Source: an uncultured Achromobacter sp. (GTDB lineage Bacteria; Pseudomonadota; Gammaproteobacteria; Burkholderiales; Burkholderiaceae_B). Taken from it: 5,884 bases of DNA. Location of the stretch: NCBI GenBank assembly GCA_913775005.1, contig CAJYKY010000518.1, positions 1-5,884 of the forward strand, written 5' to 3'. A program made the position numbers and the translations under genes. The notes under the pieces were generated by a model. It worked only from the letters and a program-made list of their open reading frames with translations. It was not told the DNA's origin and did not search any database. Below are positions 5,039 to 5,884 of this stretch, piece after piece; the first letter of the stretch is position 1, and every line of letters starts with the position of its first letter.

Positions 5039-5884
5039 ATGGCACAAGCCAGCAAATTGCCGCCGCGACTTGCGGTGGCCACCCCGCCTCTTGCGGGTTC
5101 CACTGCCGCCGCTCATTCCCGGGTTGCCGCCGTCGCGACCGAAGCGCCGCGCCAAGCCGCCATACGATCTTGCCGGTGGCTGAGAACCGTGTTGTGCACC
5201 GCCGTGGCGGCAACGGGTCTTTTCACCGCCGCCGTGCACGCCGCCAATGACTGGCCCACCAAGCCCATCAAGATCATCGTGCCGTACACGCCCGGCGGCT
5301 CGACCGACATCGTGACGCGCATCGTTGTCGAAAAGCTCGGGCCGCGTCTGGGCCAGACGATCATCGTTGAAAACAAGCCCGGCGCGAACAGCACGGTAGG
5401 TTCGGCCATCGCTGCCAAGGCCGACCCGGACGGCTACACCTTCCTGGCCATGTTGCCCGCCTACCTGGTCAATTTCCATCTGTACAAGCTGAACTACAAT
5501 CCGGCCGATCTGATTCCGGTAGTGCAGATGGCCGACCTGCCGCTGTTCCTGTTCGTCTCGGAAAGCTTGCCGGTGAACAGCGTGGCCGAACTGGTCGACT
5601 ATGGCCGCAAGCACCCCGATGCGTTGACGTATGCGTCCAGCGGCACGGGGTCCAATGCGCACCTGACCGGCGCGATGTTCGCGTCGCAGAACAAGATCTC
5701 GATGACGCACGTGGCCTACAAGGGCAGCGCGCCCATCCTGACCGATCTGCTGGGCGGACGCGTGTCGATGGTGTTCGACCCGATTCTTGTGCCGATGCAA
5801 TACGTGAAGCAGAACCGGTTGAAGGCGCTGGCGTTCACGGGCAAGGCGCGCTGGCCCGATGAACCTGGCATCCCCACCATGACG
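5039..5884 (+). CDS. Bug / TctC family periplasmic substrate-binding protein (3' partial)
   Basis: The frame stays open to the window end, giving 282 codons. From residue 70 it reads as a tripartite tricarboxylate transporter receptor: NDWPTKPIKIIVPYTPGGST (70-89), LGQTIIVENKPGA (104-116), the PDGYTFL motif (130-136), YASSGTGSNAHLTG, and AYKGSAPILTDLLGGRVSMVF. The PGGSTD and SSGTGSNAH segments line the carboxylate pocket in known Bug proteins. Ligands in the family include citrate, glutamate, aspartate, nicotinate and other carboxylates; this one is unknown. About 90 residues of the C-terminal lobe are missing past the edge. The export signal is odd: a hydrophobic core at about 50-66 ending in AVHAAN, preceded by about 49 Ala/Pro/Arg-rich residues. 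That leader has less G/C at third positions and rare codons (ATA, CGA, AGA), unlike the body. The TctA/TctB membrane partners are not seen; Bug genes are often solitary. Confidence 0.88.
   Translation, partial: MAQASKLPPRLAVATPPLAGSTAAAHSRVAAVATEAPRQAAIRSCRWLRTVLCTAVAATGLFTAAVHAANDWPTKPIKIIVPYTPGGSTDIVTRIVVEKLGPRLGQTIIVENKPGANSTVGSAIAAKADPDGYTFLAMLPAYLVNFHLYKLNYNPADLIPVVQMADLPLFLFVSESLPVNSVAELVDYGRKHPDALTYASSGTGSNAHLTGAMFASQNKISMTHVAYKGSAPILTDLLGGRVSMVFDPILVPMQYVKQNRLKALAFTGKARWPDEPGIPTMT

Noticed and set aside
5022..5182. Alternative ATG at 5022 giving a reading frame of about 50 codons
   Set aside because: It is out of frame with the Bug gene, overlaps the GGAGGAG site itself and yields an Arg/Pro-rich peptide with no features.
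4874..5800. A 308-codon minus-strand open frame opposite the Bug gene
   Set aside because: It is His/Arg/Gly-rich shadow sequence. The plus frame carries clear TctC family motifs and a strong ribosome binding site.

Overview
The window is GC-rich DNA with a strong preference for G or C at third codon positions. Its gene content is transporter-heavy and includes a Bug-type (TctC family) periplasmic receptor. That family is greatly expanded in Bordetella, Achromobacter and relatives, so a betaproteobacterium of the Burkholderiales (Alcaligenaceae-like) is the best guess. This placement is inferred from protein style, not from a marker gene.

Layout. (1) Positions 2-1744, plus strand: the 3' end of a branched-chain amino acid type ABC permease (LivM-like, with a long low-complexity tail), then the two ATPases LivG and LivF. 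The genes are packed tightly: 8-bp overlap at livM/livG and 2 bp between livG and livF. (2) Positions 1745-1861: a 117-bp convergent gap with two strong GC hairpins, one just past each stop codon, plus a short tandem repeat. (3) Positions 1862-3421, minus strand: a 519-residue thiamine diphosphate (ThDP) enzyme of the acetolactate synthase / benzoylformate decarboxylase superfamily, closest in style to the IlvX-like group of unknown substrate. (4) Positions 3422-3662: a 241-bp gap with a good terminator for the gene to its right and dyads in the ThDP gene's upstream region. (5) Positions 3663-4685, minus strand: an AapJ/BztA-like periplasmic amino acid receptor with a clear signal peptide and no transporter partners in view. 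(6) Positions 4686-5038: a 353-bp divergent promoter region with a long imperfect stem-loop in the aapJ-like leader. (7) Positions 5039-5884, plus strand: the first 282 codons of a Bug/TctC receptor, cut by the window end, with an unusually long stretch before its signal-peptide core.

How the parts fit. Three solute-uptake modules of different classes (Liv-type ABC, polar amino acid ABC receptor, tripartite tricarboxylate type receptor) surround one ThDP carboligase/decarboxylase. This looks like an accessory uptake and catabolism region for amino acids, 2-oxo acids or carboxylates. No single pathway can be proven from the sequence. I see no RNA gene, insertion sequence, CRISPR array, phage gene or defence system, and no clear evidence of an undescribed system. 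The items most worth a second look are the leader stem-loop, the N-terminal extension of the Bug protein, the repetitive LivM tail and the unassigned ThDP enzyme.
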